Shown here: piece by piece, positions 1-7,387 of the stretch | Position numbering within the stretch: the stretch's first letter is position 1 | How the letters are laid out: each line of letters starts with the position of its first letter | Assembly: GCA_022599775.1 (NCBI GenBank) | Contig: JAHZLQ010000015.1 | Location: 58,318 to 122,317 of the forward strand | Direction of reading: 5' to 3' | DNA length: 64,000 nucleotides | Source of the DNA: Gammaproteobacteria bacterium | Lineage (GTDB): Bacteria; Pseudomonadota; Gammaproteobacteria; Nevskiales; Nevskiaceae | The notes under the pieces: generated by a model | Database searches by the model: none | Told to the model about the DNA's origin: nothing | What the model saw: the letters and a program-made list of their open reading frames with translations, nothing else | Program-made: the position numbers and the translations under genes

Positions 1-767
1 CCGTAGGCACGAATGGTTTCGAACATCGCCAGGGCCTTGGCGTCGTTGTTGATCGCGTCGCGCAGTTCGGTGCCGTTGTAACCGATGGCCTCGGCGTTGA
101 TGAAGATCGTGGGGATGCCGGCGTTGATCATCGTTGCCTTGAGCGAGCCGACGCCGGGCACTTCCAGATCGTCGACCAGTTTTCCGGTGGGGAAGATCGA
201 ACCGCCATCCTCACCGTCGTCGGCCGGGTCGACGAATTCGACCTGGATTTCGGCGGCGGGGAAGGTGACGCCGTCGAGTTCGAAGTCACCGGTTTCCTGC
301 ACTTCGCCATTGGTCATTGGCACCTGGGCGACGATGGTTTTCTTGATGTTGGCCTGCCAGATGCGGACCTCGCACAGGCCATCCTTGGGCACGCGCGCCG
401 GGTCGATCAGGCCGTTGCTGATCGCGAACGGTCCCACGGCGGCGGACAGATTGCCGCAGTTTCCGCTCCAGTCGACAAAGGGCTTGTCGATCCCGACCTG
501 GCCGAACAGGTAGTCGACATCGTGATCCGGCTGCGTGCTCTTGGACAGAATCACGGTCTTGCTGGTCGACGAGGTGGCCCCGCCCATGCCATCGATGTGT
601 GCGCCGTAGGGGTCCGGGCTGCCGACCACGCGCAGCAGCAGTTTGTCGCGCGCCTCGCCCGGAACTTGGCAGTGTTCGGGAAGATCGCTCAGTTTAAAGA
701 ATGTGCCTTTGGAAGTGCCGCCGCGCATGTAGGTGGCGGGGATTTTGATTTGGGGCTTATGGGTCAT
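1..767 (-). CDS. prpF: 2-methylaconitate cis-trans isomerase PrpF, partial (C-terminus outside window)
   Basis: The reverse strand reads open from an ATG at 765-767 to the window edge, giving about 255 of the roughly 390-400 residues of the family. The N-terminus MTHKPQIKIPATYMRGGTSK carries the RGGTSKG motif of PrpF/PrpF-like isomerases, and the stretch DGMGGATSSTSKT and the DWSGNCGNLSAAVGP motif with its catalytic-type cysteine are also present. PrpF works with AcnD in the Fe-S version of the methylcitrate cycle, where it isomerises the 2-methylaconitate that AcnD releases. It normally follows acnD directly. Here acnD ends at 4618 and about 3.9 kb of accessory genes lie between, so prpF probably needs its own promoter. 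Confidence 0.93.
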   Translation of the reverse strand, partial: MTHKPQIKIPATYMRGGTSKGTFFKLSDLPEHCQVPGEARDKLLLRVVGSPDPYGAHIDGMGGATSSTSKTVILSKSTQPDHDVDYLFGQVGIDKPFVDWSGNCGNLSAAVGPFAISNGLIDPARVPKDGLCEVRIWQANIKKTIVAQVPMTNGEVQETGDFELDGVTFPAAEIQVEFVDPADDGEDGGSIFPTGKLVDDLEVPGVGSLKATMINAGIPTIFINAEAIGYNGTELRDAINNDAKALAMFETIRAY

Positions 768-879
768 GATGATCAGTGCTGAGTTGATTGGCAGGTATAG
801 GGGCGCGGTGCGCGATTGCTTGCATCTGTAGGCGGCGGAAGGGCAGGAATGTCGGTGCGCCAAGCCTTATTGGGCGTTC

Positions 880-1197
880 TCATCCAGATTTTCCTATCCA
901 AGTCGGGACATCACGCTGTGTATGCAGCACCCGCCATACATCGACCCGCGCCGGACGTTCTACATAGAAAACCAGGTACGGGAAGTCGTTCACCGGCCAG
1001 AAGCGCAATTCATCGATCTTGAGGAGCATGCCATAGCGTGTGGAACCGGTCTGAGGGTGCGCGCTGATGTGATCGAGCGCGGCTTCCACCTGTGTCAGAA
1101 ACCGTTCACCCAAAGGCAGGCCGCCTTGGTTTGCGTACCAATGCGCCGCCTCGTTCGTGTCGCGTTTCGCGGCTTGGCTCCAGACAACCGGTTTCAC
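880..1197 (-). CDS. parE: ParE/RelE-superfamily toxin
   Basis: This is a 105-residue protein with the ParE layout: an N-terminal WSQAAKRDTNEAAHWYANQ helix, a central SAHPQTGSTRYGMLLKID segment, and a C-terminal FPYLVFYVERP...VWRVLHTQRD strand pair typical of RelE/ParE toxins. Its start overlaps the end of the upstream antitoxin gene by 4 bp (1194-1197), the usual translational coupling. ParE-type toxins poison gyrase, but RelE-fold mRNA interferases look similar at this resolution, so the target is inferred. It sits in the patch that separates acnD from prpF. Confidence 0.85.
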   Translation of the reverse strand: MKPVVWSQAAKRDTNEAAHWYANQGGLPLGERFLTQVEAALDHISAHPQTGSTRYGMLLKIDELRFWPVNDFPYLVFYVERPARVDVWRVLHTQRDVPTWIGKSG

Positions 1198-1433
1198 TTG
1201 TCGGCGCCTGCCCGCAGTTCCTCTCGCATCTTCTTGAAGGTCTGGGGTGTGACCTGTTCACCCGGCCCGGAATTGGCGCCTTCCAGCAGCAGGTTCCGCA
1301 GTTTTTCGATATCGCGTTGCTTGCGGATCAGGTCGCGCAGATATTCGCTGGTGGAGCCGTAGCCATGTTCGGTCACCTGTGCGTCAACGAAGGTCTTGAG
1401 CTCGTCCGGCAGGGAGATGTTCATCGTGGCCAT
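1194..1433 (-). CDS. parD: ParD-family antitoxin (ribbon-helix-helix)
   Basis: A 79-residue protein if started at the ATG at 1431-1433, which has a GGAAGG Shine-Dalgarno 5 nt upstream; a longer reading to 1454 is less likely. The sequence MNISLPDELKTFVDAQV followed by GYGSTSEYLRDLIRKQ is the ParD/CopG ribbon-helix-helix signature, with the DNA-contacting beta strand at MNISL. The C-terminal half is charged and should wrap the toxin. It is followed by parE with a 4-bp overlap. A perfect palindrome just upstream (1449-1463) is a good candidate for the autoregulatory operator. Confidence 0.88.
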   Translation of the reverse strand: MATMNISLPDELKTFVDAQVTEHGYGSTSEYLRDLIRKQRDIEKLRNLLLEGANSGPGEQVTPQTFKKMREELRAGADK

Positions 1434-1448
1434 GGCTTCCTTCCGGTT

Positions 1449-1463
1449 TGGCAAAGATTGCCA
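1449..1463. promoter_or_regulatory. Palindromic operator candidate upstream of parDE
   Basis: TGGCAA-AGA-TTGCCA is a perfect 6-3-6 inverted repeat ending 16 bp before the chosen parD start. ParD-type antitoxins bind such short palindromes over their own promoter. Binding here is inferred from position and symmetry. Confidence 0.5.
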
Positions 1464-1599
1464 TTACGCTAACTGAGGCTCCGGGCCGGCGCAAGCGCGC
1501 GGCTGTCGCCGCCGGCCATGTCGCGCGAGGCTCCTATGTTGGCATCCTTGGCGGCTTGGAGTAAGGTCCGGGCGTGCTCAAAAACTGGGGGAGGACGAT

Positions 1600-2964
1600 A
1601 TGGACATCGTCAACTCGCTGCGGCGCGTGGCTGCATTTGCGCTGCTTTCGTTGTGTATTCCCACAGCCTCCGCGGCGCCGGGTGATCCACTCGGACCAAG
1701 CTTCAACGTCGATCCCGACGACGTTTCGGGGCGTACGATCTATTCTGACGGGTACTCCGTGGCCGGAAATGCGGCCGGTGAATATGTCGTGATCTGGGGC
1801 TTGGGAACGCTCGATGATCCGGTGTATGGCCGTGTGTTTTCGGCCGACGGTAGCCCGCGCAGCGAACCGCTCAGCTTGATCGAATCGCAAGATTCGCTCG
1901 GCCGCCGATCAGTGGCCATGGCCGACGACGGAAGCTTCTGGGTCACGTATGTCTACCGCAACCGCACCCGCCTGGTGCACGCATTGCGGTCGATCGTCAT
2001 TGTTCGCAACATCGAGCTCCAGCATTTTGCTGCCGACGGAACGGCCTTGGGCCAGCCAATACGTGTCAACGTATTGCCGAACGGCGCCGACCTGACCTCG
2101 GAGCCGTCCATCAGCATCGACGGTAAGGGCCGCGTCGTTGTCGTCTGGTCCACCGAGGAGCGTTTGGCCGTCGGTGACCCGATCGTGACGCCTTTAGGGG
2201 TCGCCGCCGACATTTCCACTGTGCACTTGCGCCGCGTGTCGGCAAACGGGCTCTTGCTCGGCCCGGTACGCACCGTCGCCAGTGGCGTGGACTACAGCGC
2301 GTATCAGTACTATCTCGACTTCTTGCCTTCGTATGTGGAGAACGGCAAGGGCCTCGTATCGAATGCCACGATCAGCTGTGTGCGTGATGGTGAGGGTGAT
2401 TGCGTCGTTGCCTGGCAACGTGAGATCTGGCGAAACATCGTTCCCTACGACGATCGCAGAATCAGTCTCGAGGCGCGTCGTTTCAGCGTGGCCGGGTTCG
2501 CCGACGACAGCGTCAGCTTGCTGACCATCACGGACACGGTGCGCGGCTATCCCAAGATTCTCGATCTCGCCAAACTGGATGAGGGTTTCGCGCTGACCTG
2601 GCTGGAACGGAGGCCGGGGGCCAACCTCCCGTCCGCCTATTCGGTGCTGATGCAGCAGTTCACCGATACGGGCGCGCCCCGGACCACTGCGGCTGAACTC
2701 GGCAACGTTGCCACCACGGTGGCGGCGCTGCCCGGAGGCGCCCAGGTTTGGGTTCATTCGGGTTCCAGCGAGAACAGCCTGAGTCTGAATCTGATCGATG
2801 CGAACGGTACCAAGGTCTCGTCGACCGAGTTCTACACGCCTTCGGGCGCAACGCCACGAGCGGTCGCCGTGGCGCCCATCGGTGACGACTTCGTCGTTGT
2901 CTGGGGACACAGCGGTACCGGCGTGACCGTGGAAACCGTGGTGCAGCGATTCGAGGGGCTTTAA
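1600..2964 (+). CDS. Secreted protein of unknown function, probably repeat/propeller-like
   Basis: 454 residues, with a Sec signal peptide (about residues 1-26, cleavage after TASA) and a GGAGG ribosome-binding site before the ATG. The mature part repeats a loose strand pattern of aliphatic residues ending in VVW or similar, for example EYVVIWG near 65, GRVVVVWS near 185, DCVVAWQ near 270, FALTWLE near 330 and DFVVVWG near 430. This suggests several blades or beta repeats. I do not recognise a named family. Its last 16 codons recur at 3971-4031, so a paralog once lay downstream. It is the only plus-strand gene in the patch between acnD and prpF. Confidence 0.75.
   Translation: MDIVNSLRRVAAFALLSLCIPTASAAPGDPLGPSFNVDPDDVSGRTIYSDGYSVAGNAAGEYVVIWGLGTLDDPVYGRVFSADGSPRSEPLSLIESQDSLGRRSVAMADDGSFWVTYVYRNRTRLVHALRSIVIVRNIELQHFAADGTALGQPIRVNVLPNGADLTSEPSISIDGKGRVVVVWSTEERLAVGDPIVTPLGVAADISTVHLRRVSANGLLLGPVRTVASGVDYSAYQYYLDFLPSYVENGKGLVSNATISCVRDGEGDCVVAWQREIWRNIVPYDDRRISLEARRFSVAGFADDSVSLLTITDTVRGYPKILDLAKLDEGFALTWLERRPGANLPSAYSVLMQQFTDTGAPRTTAAELGNVATTVAALPGGAQVWVHSGSSENSLSLNLIDANGTKVSSTEFYTPSGATPRAVAVAPIGDDFVVVWGHSGTGVTVETVVQRFEGL
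2910..2957 (+). repeat. 48-bp direct repeat, copy 1 (3' end of the secreted-protein gene)
   Basis: This segment matches 3971-4018 at 46 of 48 positions. Both copies read the same protein tail (GVT-V/L-ETVVQRFEGL) before a stop. The copies are 1,061 bp apart and bracket the VapBC genes. Confidence 0.9.
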
Positions 2965-3141
2965 CGGTTTGGCTGTCGACGCACGCGCGGTTGTTGTGGC
3001 TGCGTGATCGAACGGTGTCCGGGAATCGCCGACTTGTGGCCGCGCTCGCGCTGATCCCATTTACCCAGGCCGCCCGACGAGTTTTTTTAAGCTGGCCGTG
3101 AGTGCGGTAGACACGGGATTGTTCGGGAGCGCGGAATGCGC

Positions 3142-3588
3142 TTACTTTGGCTGCGAATGCGAGTCAGCGGTTTTGCTGTCGGGGGCTTCGCCACTATCGG
3201 TGACAGCGATCAGTTGCACTTTGGTGCCCAGCTTCGCGGCGCGCTTGGCAAACGCTTGGTCCAGCGTGTGCAGCGGTACCGATCGCGCGCTGACCAGATG
3301 CAGGGCGTTTGCAAAATCCAGGCCCTTGCGGTGCAGCTCAAAGGCCGTTCGGGCGATGGCGTCTGCCTCCAGCGTGCAGGATTCGAGTCCGGCCAGCCAA
3401 TCGAAGTAGTCGGCCACCTGTTGCCTTTGGTAGCCGTAGCGGGAGCGCAGTACCCACTCGGTCTCCAACAGCACGGTCGTCAGCAGCAAAACGCGGTTGG
3501 CTTGAAGCAGGGCGACGACGGCGTCGCGCTCCGGCTGGCTGTCATTGACCGCCAGCCGGACGAGCGCGTTGGTGTCGACGGCGATCAT
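3142..3588 (-). CDS. vapC: VapC-family PIN-domain toxin
   Basis: 148 residues. I use the ATG at 3586-3588 (MIAVDTNALVRLAV) because it overlaps the antitoxin stop by 4 bp; the frame stays open further upstream but that part is vapB in another frame. The PIN-domain acidic residues are visible: D4 in VDTNALVR, E in LLETEWVLR, and D in KGLDFANALHL. These coordinate metal for RNA cleavage, classically of tRNA or rRNA. The C-terminal tail (SGEAPDSKTADSHSQPK) is low-complexity and probably disordered. Confidence 0.9.
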   Translation of the reverse strand: MIAVDTNALVRLAVNDSQPERDAVVALLQANRVLLLTTVLLETEWVLRSRYGYQRQQVADYFDWLAGLESCTLEADAIARTAFELHRKGLDFANALHLVSARSVPLHTLDQAFAKRAAKLGTKVQLIAVTDSGEAPDSKTADSHSQPK

Positions 3589-3836
3589 TTCTTGAGATCG
3601 CCATCCCGGTAGTCGGCTACCGGCTCGCACAATTGATCGGTGTTCAAGTGGACACCGCCAGGATTGAGGCCCGGCCAGTCCTGCAGGTGGCTGCCTTTGA
3701 GATGCCGAGCTTCCAGCACGATGCGCGAGCCTTCCACACGCACGTCGAAGTCCGTTCCCGGCTTCAGGTGCAGGGAATCGCGTACGCTTTTGGGGATGAC
3801 GAGTTGGCCTTTGCTGGTGAGGCGTGCACTGGACAT
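3585..3836 (-). CDS. vapB: VapB-type antitoxin, AbrB/MazE-fold
   Basis: 83 residues. The N-terminus MSSARLTSKGQLVIPKSVRD is the swapped-hairpin AbrB/SpoVT DNA-binding motif, followed by LHLKPGTDFDVRVEGSRIVLEA. The C-terminal part (NPGGVHLNTDQLCEPVADYRDGD) is the likely toxin-binding region. It overlaps vapC by 4 bp and has a CGGAG ribosome-binding site. A direct repeat GTAAGA-CGAC-GTAAGA lies 29 bp upstream and may take part in autoregulation. Confidence 0.9.
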   Translation of the reverse strand: MSSARLTSKGQLVIPKSVRDSLHLKPGTDFDVRVEGSRIVLEARHLKGSHLQDWPGLNPGGVHLNTDQLCEPVADYRDGDLKK

Positions 3837-3864
3837 GGCGGCACTCCGGGAAGACGGGAAACCG

Positions 3865-3880
3865 GTAAGACGACGTAAGA
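3865..3880. promoter_or_regulatory. Direct repeat upstream of vapBC (possible operator)
   Basis: GTAAGA occurs twice, separated by CGAC, 29-44 bp upstream of the vapB start. The 10-bp period matches one helical turn. Function is inferred from position only. Confidence 0.25.
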
Positions 3881-3970
3881 TAGCATGCGTGTCGCGATGC
3901 GGCTAAAGATCGGGCATGGCGGCGCACCTTGCCGTCGAAGTGTGCAGGGGGCATCCAGTACGTGCTCGCC

Positions 3971-4031
3971 CAGCGGTGCCGGCGTGACCCTGGAAACCGT
4001 GGTGCAGCGATTCGAGGGTTTAGTACGCTGA
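3971..4031 (+). pseudogene. Relic of a paralog of the secreted protein (C-terminal end only)
   Basis: Reading in frame from 3972 gives SGAGVTLETVVQRFEGLVR and a stop. This differs from the end of the gene at 1600-2964 by two substitutions (T to A, V to L) plus a two-codon extension. No similarity to that gene is visible upstream of 3971, and there is no start codon context. It looks like the surviving 3' end of a duplicated gene whose body was lost or replaced by the vapBC segment. Confidence 0.6.
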
Positions 4032-4112
4032 CGCGGAATCGACACCAGCCGTAGCCTGGATGGAACGAAGTGGAATCCGGGAGCGAAGCATCGCGCGGCC
4101 CTTGAACAGCCT

Positions 4113-4562
4113 TCAGGCGCCGTCGGGAATTTCCGGCTCGACCAGTTGCACCAGCAATTGCAGCGACTCCTGCCAGCCGAGATAGCAGAATTCGGTCGGG
4201 ATCATGTCCGGAATCCCTTCCTGGGTGATGTCGATTTCGGTTCCGCAGGCGACGCCTTTGAAAGTCACGGTGACCTGCATTTCCCCGGGCATGCCGGGAT
4301 CATCGAAACGGTCGGTATGGCAGATGCGTTCGTTTGGGGCCAGCTCGGTATAGCGGGCGCTGAACGAGTGACTGTTTCCAGTGGAGAAGTTGGTGAAGGA
4401 CATGCGGTAGCCGCCACCGACCCGCGCATCCATTTCGTGCACCTTGCAGGTGAATCCGTGCGGGGGCAGCCACTTCGCAAGGGCTTCCGGGTCCAGAAAT
4501 GCGCGATACAGCTTGTCCGGGGTGACCCGAATGACGCGATGCAAGCGAACGATTCCAGTCAT
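4113..4562 (-). CDS. SRPBCC / AHSA1-domain protein
   Basis: 149 residues with the START-like AHSA1 layout: an N-terminal IVRLHRVIRVTPDKLYRAFLDPEALAKWLPP segment in two overlapping motifs, then GGGYRMSF, FSARYTELAPNERICHTDRF, VTVTFKGVACGTEIDITQEGIP and a C-terminal GWQESLQLLVQLVEP helix. Such proteins form a hydrophobic cavity; ligands vary and cannot be told from sequence. An AGGAG ribosome-binding site precedes the ATG. It lies 55 bp downstream of acnD on the same strand, behind a hairpin, and could be partly cotranscribed with the prp genes. Confidence 0.85.
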   Translation of the reverse strand: MTGIVRLHRVIRVTPDKLYRAFLDPEALAKWLPPHGFTCKVHEMDARVGGGYRMSFTNFSTGNSHSFSARYTELAPNERICHTDRFDDPGMPGEMQVTVTFKGVACGTEIDITQEGIPDMIPTEFCYLGWQESLQLLVQLVEPEIPDGA

Positions 4563-4581
4563 GATGTCGTCTCCTGATTAT

Positions 4582-4611
4582 CGACCAAGGGGTTGTTACA
4601 CCCCTTAGTCG
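4582..4611 (-). terminator. Hairpin between acnD and the SRPBCC gene
   Basis: CGAC-C-AAGGGG, an 8-nt loop, then CCCCTT-A-GTCG forms a stem with one mismatch, starting 6 bp after the acnD stop. There is no T-run after it, so it is at best an attenuating or Rho-assisted site, or an mRNA-stabilising hairpin. Confidence 0.4.
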
Positions 4612-4617
4612 AACCGC

Positions 4618-7212
4618 TCAAGCCGCTTTCGACGATGCCAGGAAATCCTGGGCAAATCGCTGCAGCACGCCGCCGGCTTCGTAGATCGAGACTTCTTCGC
4701 CGGTATCGAGACGGCAGGTCACGGGCACTTCCACCGTTTCGCCGTTCTTGCGGTGCACCACCAGCGTCAGCGTGGCGCGCGGGGTGCGCTCGCCGACCAC
4801 GTCGTAAACCTCGGTGCCGTCCAGGCCCAGGGTCTTGCGCGTGGTGCCGGGCTGGAACTCCAGCGGCAGCACACCCATGCCGATCAGGTTGGTGCGATGG
4901 ATGCGTTCGAAGCCTTCGGCGGCGATCGCCTCCACACCGGCCAGACGCACGCCCTTGGCGGCCCAGTCACGCGAGGAACCCTGGCCGTAGTCCGCGCCAG
5001 CGATGATGATCAGCGGCTGCTTGCGTTCCATGTAGGTTTCGATCGCCTCCCACATGCGCACGACCTGGCCTTCCGGCTCGATGCGCGTCAGCGAGCCCTG
5101 CTTGACCTGGCCGTCCACCACCGCCATTTCGTTGATCAGCTTGGGGTTGGCGAAGGTGGCGCGCTGCGCGGTGAGGTGATCGCCGCGATGCGTGGCGTAG
5201 GAGTTGAAGTCCTCCTCCGGCAAACCCATCTTGTGCAGATACTCGCCGGCCGCGCTGTCGAGCATGATCGCGTTCGACGGCGACAGGTGATCGGTGGTGA
5301 TGTTGTCCGGCAGCACGGCCAGCGGACGCATGCCGGTCAGCGAGCGTTCGCCGGCCAGCGCACCTTCCCAGTACGGCGGGCGGCGGATGTAGGTGCTGGT
5401 CGGGCGCCAGTCGTAGAGCGGACTCAGGCCTTTATCCTCGACGAATTTGAAGTTGAACATCGGGTCGTAGACGGAGCGGTAATGCTCCGGCTTGACGCTC
5501 TGCGCGATGATGGAATCGATTTCCGCGTCGTCCGGCCAGATGTCCGCCAGATACACCGGTTTGCCGTCCTTGTCGTTGCCCAGCGAATCCTTCTCGATGT
5601 CGAAACGGATGGTGCCGGCAATCGCGTAGGCGATGACCAGGGGCGGGGAGGCAAGGAAGGCCTGCTTGGCGTAGGGGTGGATGCGGCCGTCGAAATTGCG
5701 GTTGCCGGACAGCACGGCTGTGGCATACAGATCACGGTCGATGATCTCTTTCTGAATCTTCGGGTCCAGCGCGCCGCTCATTCCATTACACGTTGTGCAG
5801 GCGAAGGCGACGATGCCGAAGCCGAGGTTTTCCAACTCGGACAAGAGCTTGGCCTCTTCCAGGTACAGCTGCACGGTCTTGGAGCCGGGCGCCAGCGAGG
5901 ACTTGACCCAGGGTTTGCGCGCCAGGCCCTTGGCGTTGGCGTTGCGCGCGATCAGGCCGGCGGCGATGACATTGCGCGGGTTGGAGGTGTTGGTGCAGCT
6001 GGTGATGGCGGCGATGATCACGGCGCCGTCCGGCATTTCACCGGGAACCTCTTCCCACTTGGCGGCGATGCCGCGCTCGTTCAGCGCCGAGGTCGGCAGG
6101 CGTTTGTGCGGGTTGGACGGGCCGGCCATGTTGCGCACCACGCTCGACAGGTCGAACGTCAGCACGCGCTCGTATTCGGCGGTCTTGAGGCTGTCCGACC
6201 ACAGGCCGGCTTGCTTGGCGTAGATCTCGACCAGCCGGACGTTCTCATCCTCGCGCCCGGTGAGCTTGAGGTAGTCAAGCGTCTTGTCGTCGATCGAGAA
6301 CATCGCCGCGGTGGCGCCGAACTCCGGCGTCATGTTGGAGATGGTGGCGCGGTCGCCCAAGGTCAGCGCCGAGGCGCCTTCGCCGTAGAACTCCAGGTAG
6401 GCGCCGACGACCTTCTCCTTGCGCAGGAATTCGGTGATCGCGAGCACGATGTCGGTGGCGGTGATGCCGGGCTGCGGCTTGCCGGTGAGTTCCACGCCAA
6501 AGATGTCCGGCAGGCGCATCCAGGAGGCGCGGCCGAGCATCACGCTTTCGGCTTCCAGGCCGCCCACACCGACCGCGATCACGCCCAGGGCGTCCACGTG
6601 CGGGGTGTGACTGTCGGTGCCGACCAGGGTGTCCGGGAAGGCGACGCCGTCGCGTGCATGGATCACCGGCGACATCTTCTCCAGATTGATCTGGTGCATG
6701 ATGCCGTTGCCCGGCGGAATCACGTCGACGTTCTTGAACGCCTTCTTGGTCCAGTTGATGAAGTGGAAGCGGTCTTCGTTGCGGCGGTCTTCCACGGCGC
6801 GGTTCTTCTCGAACGCGTCCTTGTCGAAGCCGGCATGCTCCACGGCCAGCGAGTGATCCACGATCAGCTGTGTGGGCACCACCGGGTTCACCTTGGCCGG
6901 GTCGCCGCCCATGTCCGCGATCGCGTCGCGCAGGCCGGCGAGGTCCACCAGCGCGGTCTGGCCGAGAATGTCGTGGCAGACCACGCGGGCTGGAAACCAC
7001 GGGAAATCGAGGTCGCGCTTGCGGCCGATCAGCTGGCCCAGATAGGCGTCCAGCATTTCGGGATCGGCGCGACGCACCAGGTTCTCGGCGTGCACGCGCG
7101 AGGTGTACGGAAGCTTGTCGTAGGCGCCTGGCTCGATCGCGTCGATTGCGGCGCGGGTATCGAAATAGTCCAGCTGGGTGCCGGGAAGAGGTTTGCGAAA
7201 CTTTGTATTCAT
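4618..7212 (-). CDS. acnD: 2-methylcitrate dehydratase, Fe/S-dependent (AcnD)
   Basis: 864 residues, the usual size of AcnD. It is an aconitase-superfamily enzyme that dehydrates 2-methylcitrate to 2-methyl-trans-aconitate. The [4Fe-4S] ligands are visible in TSCTNTSNP (about residue 410) and ACTTCNG (about 475). The substrate and domain-4 motifs DSHTPHVDALG and GADYGQGSSRDWAAKG are intact, and the N-terminus PLPGTQLDYFDTRAAID is typical of AcnD rather than AcnA. It is the third gene of prpB-prpC-acnD. The gap to prpC (175 bp) holds a palindromic repeat element. PrpF, its obligate partner, is displaced to 1-767. Confidence 0.96.
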   Translation of the reverse strand: MNTKFRKPLPGTQLDYFDTRAAIDAIEPGAYDKLPYTSRVHAENLVRRADPEMLDAYLGQLIGRKRDLDFPWFPARVVCHDILGQTALVDLAGLRDAIADMGGDPAKVNPVVPTQLIVDHSLAVEHAGFDKDAFEKNRAVEDRRNEDRFHFINWTKKAFKNVDVIPPGNGIMHQINLEKMSPVIHARDGVAFPDTLVGTDSHTPHVDALGVIAVGVGGLEAESVMLGRASWMRLPDIFGVELTGKPQPGITATDIVLAITEFLRKEKVVGAYLEFYGEGASALTLGDRATISNMTPEFGATAAMFSIDDKTLDYLKLTGREDENVRLVEIYAKQAGLWSDSLKTAEYERVLTFDLSSVVRNMAGPSNPHKRLPTSALNERGIAAKWEEVPGEMPDGAVIIAAITSCTNTSNPRNVIAAGLIARNANAKGLARKPWVKSSLAPGSKTVQLYLEEAKLLSELENLGFGIVAFACTTCNGMSGALDPKIQKEIIDRDLYATAVLSGNRNFDGRIHPYAKQAFLASPPLVIAYAIAGTIRFDIEKDSLGNDKDGKPVYLADIWPDDAEIDSIIAQSVKPEHYRSVYDPMFNFKFVEDKGLSPLYDWRPTSTYIRRPPYWEGALAGERSLTGMRPLAVLPDNITTDHLSPSNAIMLDSAAGEYLHKMGLPEEDFNSYATHRGDHLTAQRATFANPKLINEMAVVDGQVKQGSLTRIEPEGQVVRMWEAIETYMERKQPLIIIAGADYGQGSSRDWAAKGVRLAGVEAIAAEGFERIHRTNLIGMGVLPLEFQPGTTRKTLGLDGTEVYDVVGERTPRATLTLVVHRKNGETVEVPVTCRLDTGEEVSIYEAGGVLQRFAQDFLASSKAA

Positions 7213-7247
7213 GGGTGCATCCGGGTGGACGTCTTTATTAAAAATCT

Positions 7248-7370
7248 CCCCTCTCCCACCGGGAGAGGGGCTGGGGGTGAGGGCGCTTTTCGTCGCAACG
7301 GGGGTTGGCCGTACGAAGAATCAGCGCCCTCATCCGTCCCTTCGGGACACCTTCTCCCTTGGGGAGAAGG
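7248..7370. repeat. Compound palindromic intergenic repeat (REP/BIME-like)
   Basis: The gap between prpC and acnD contains three nested palindromes: CCCCTCTCCC-ACC-GGGAGAGGGG (7248-7270), a GTCCC-TTC-GGGAC hairpin (7336-7348), and CTTCTCC/GGAGAAG arms near 7351-7370. In addition, GGGTGAGGGCGC (7275-7286) pairs with GCGCCCTCATCC (7324-7335), so the whole block can fold on itself. Elements of this look are scattered in many high-GC proteobacteria. Here it sits inside an operon and may cause partial termination or stabilise the upstream mRNA. Confidence 0.8.
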
Positions 7371-7387
7371 GAAGCGCTTGGCGTGAC

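Noticed and set aside
2910..4018. The 48-bp repeats as att sites of an integrated element
   Set aside because: No integrase or recombinase lies between or near them, and both copies encode the same protein end, so gene duplication explains them better.
4753..7386. An 877-codon open frame on the plus strand
   Set aside because: It lies antisense to acnD, whose domains are intact. The translation is rich in His, Arg, Val and Gln, as expected from the reverse of high-GC codons.
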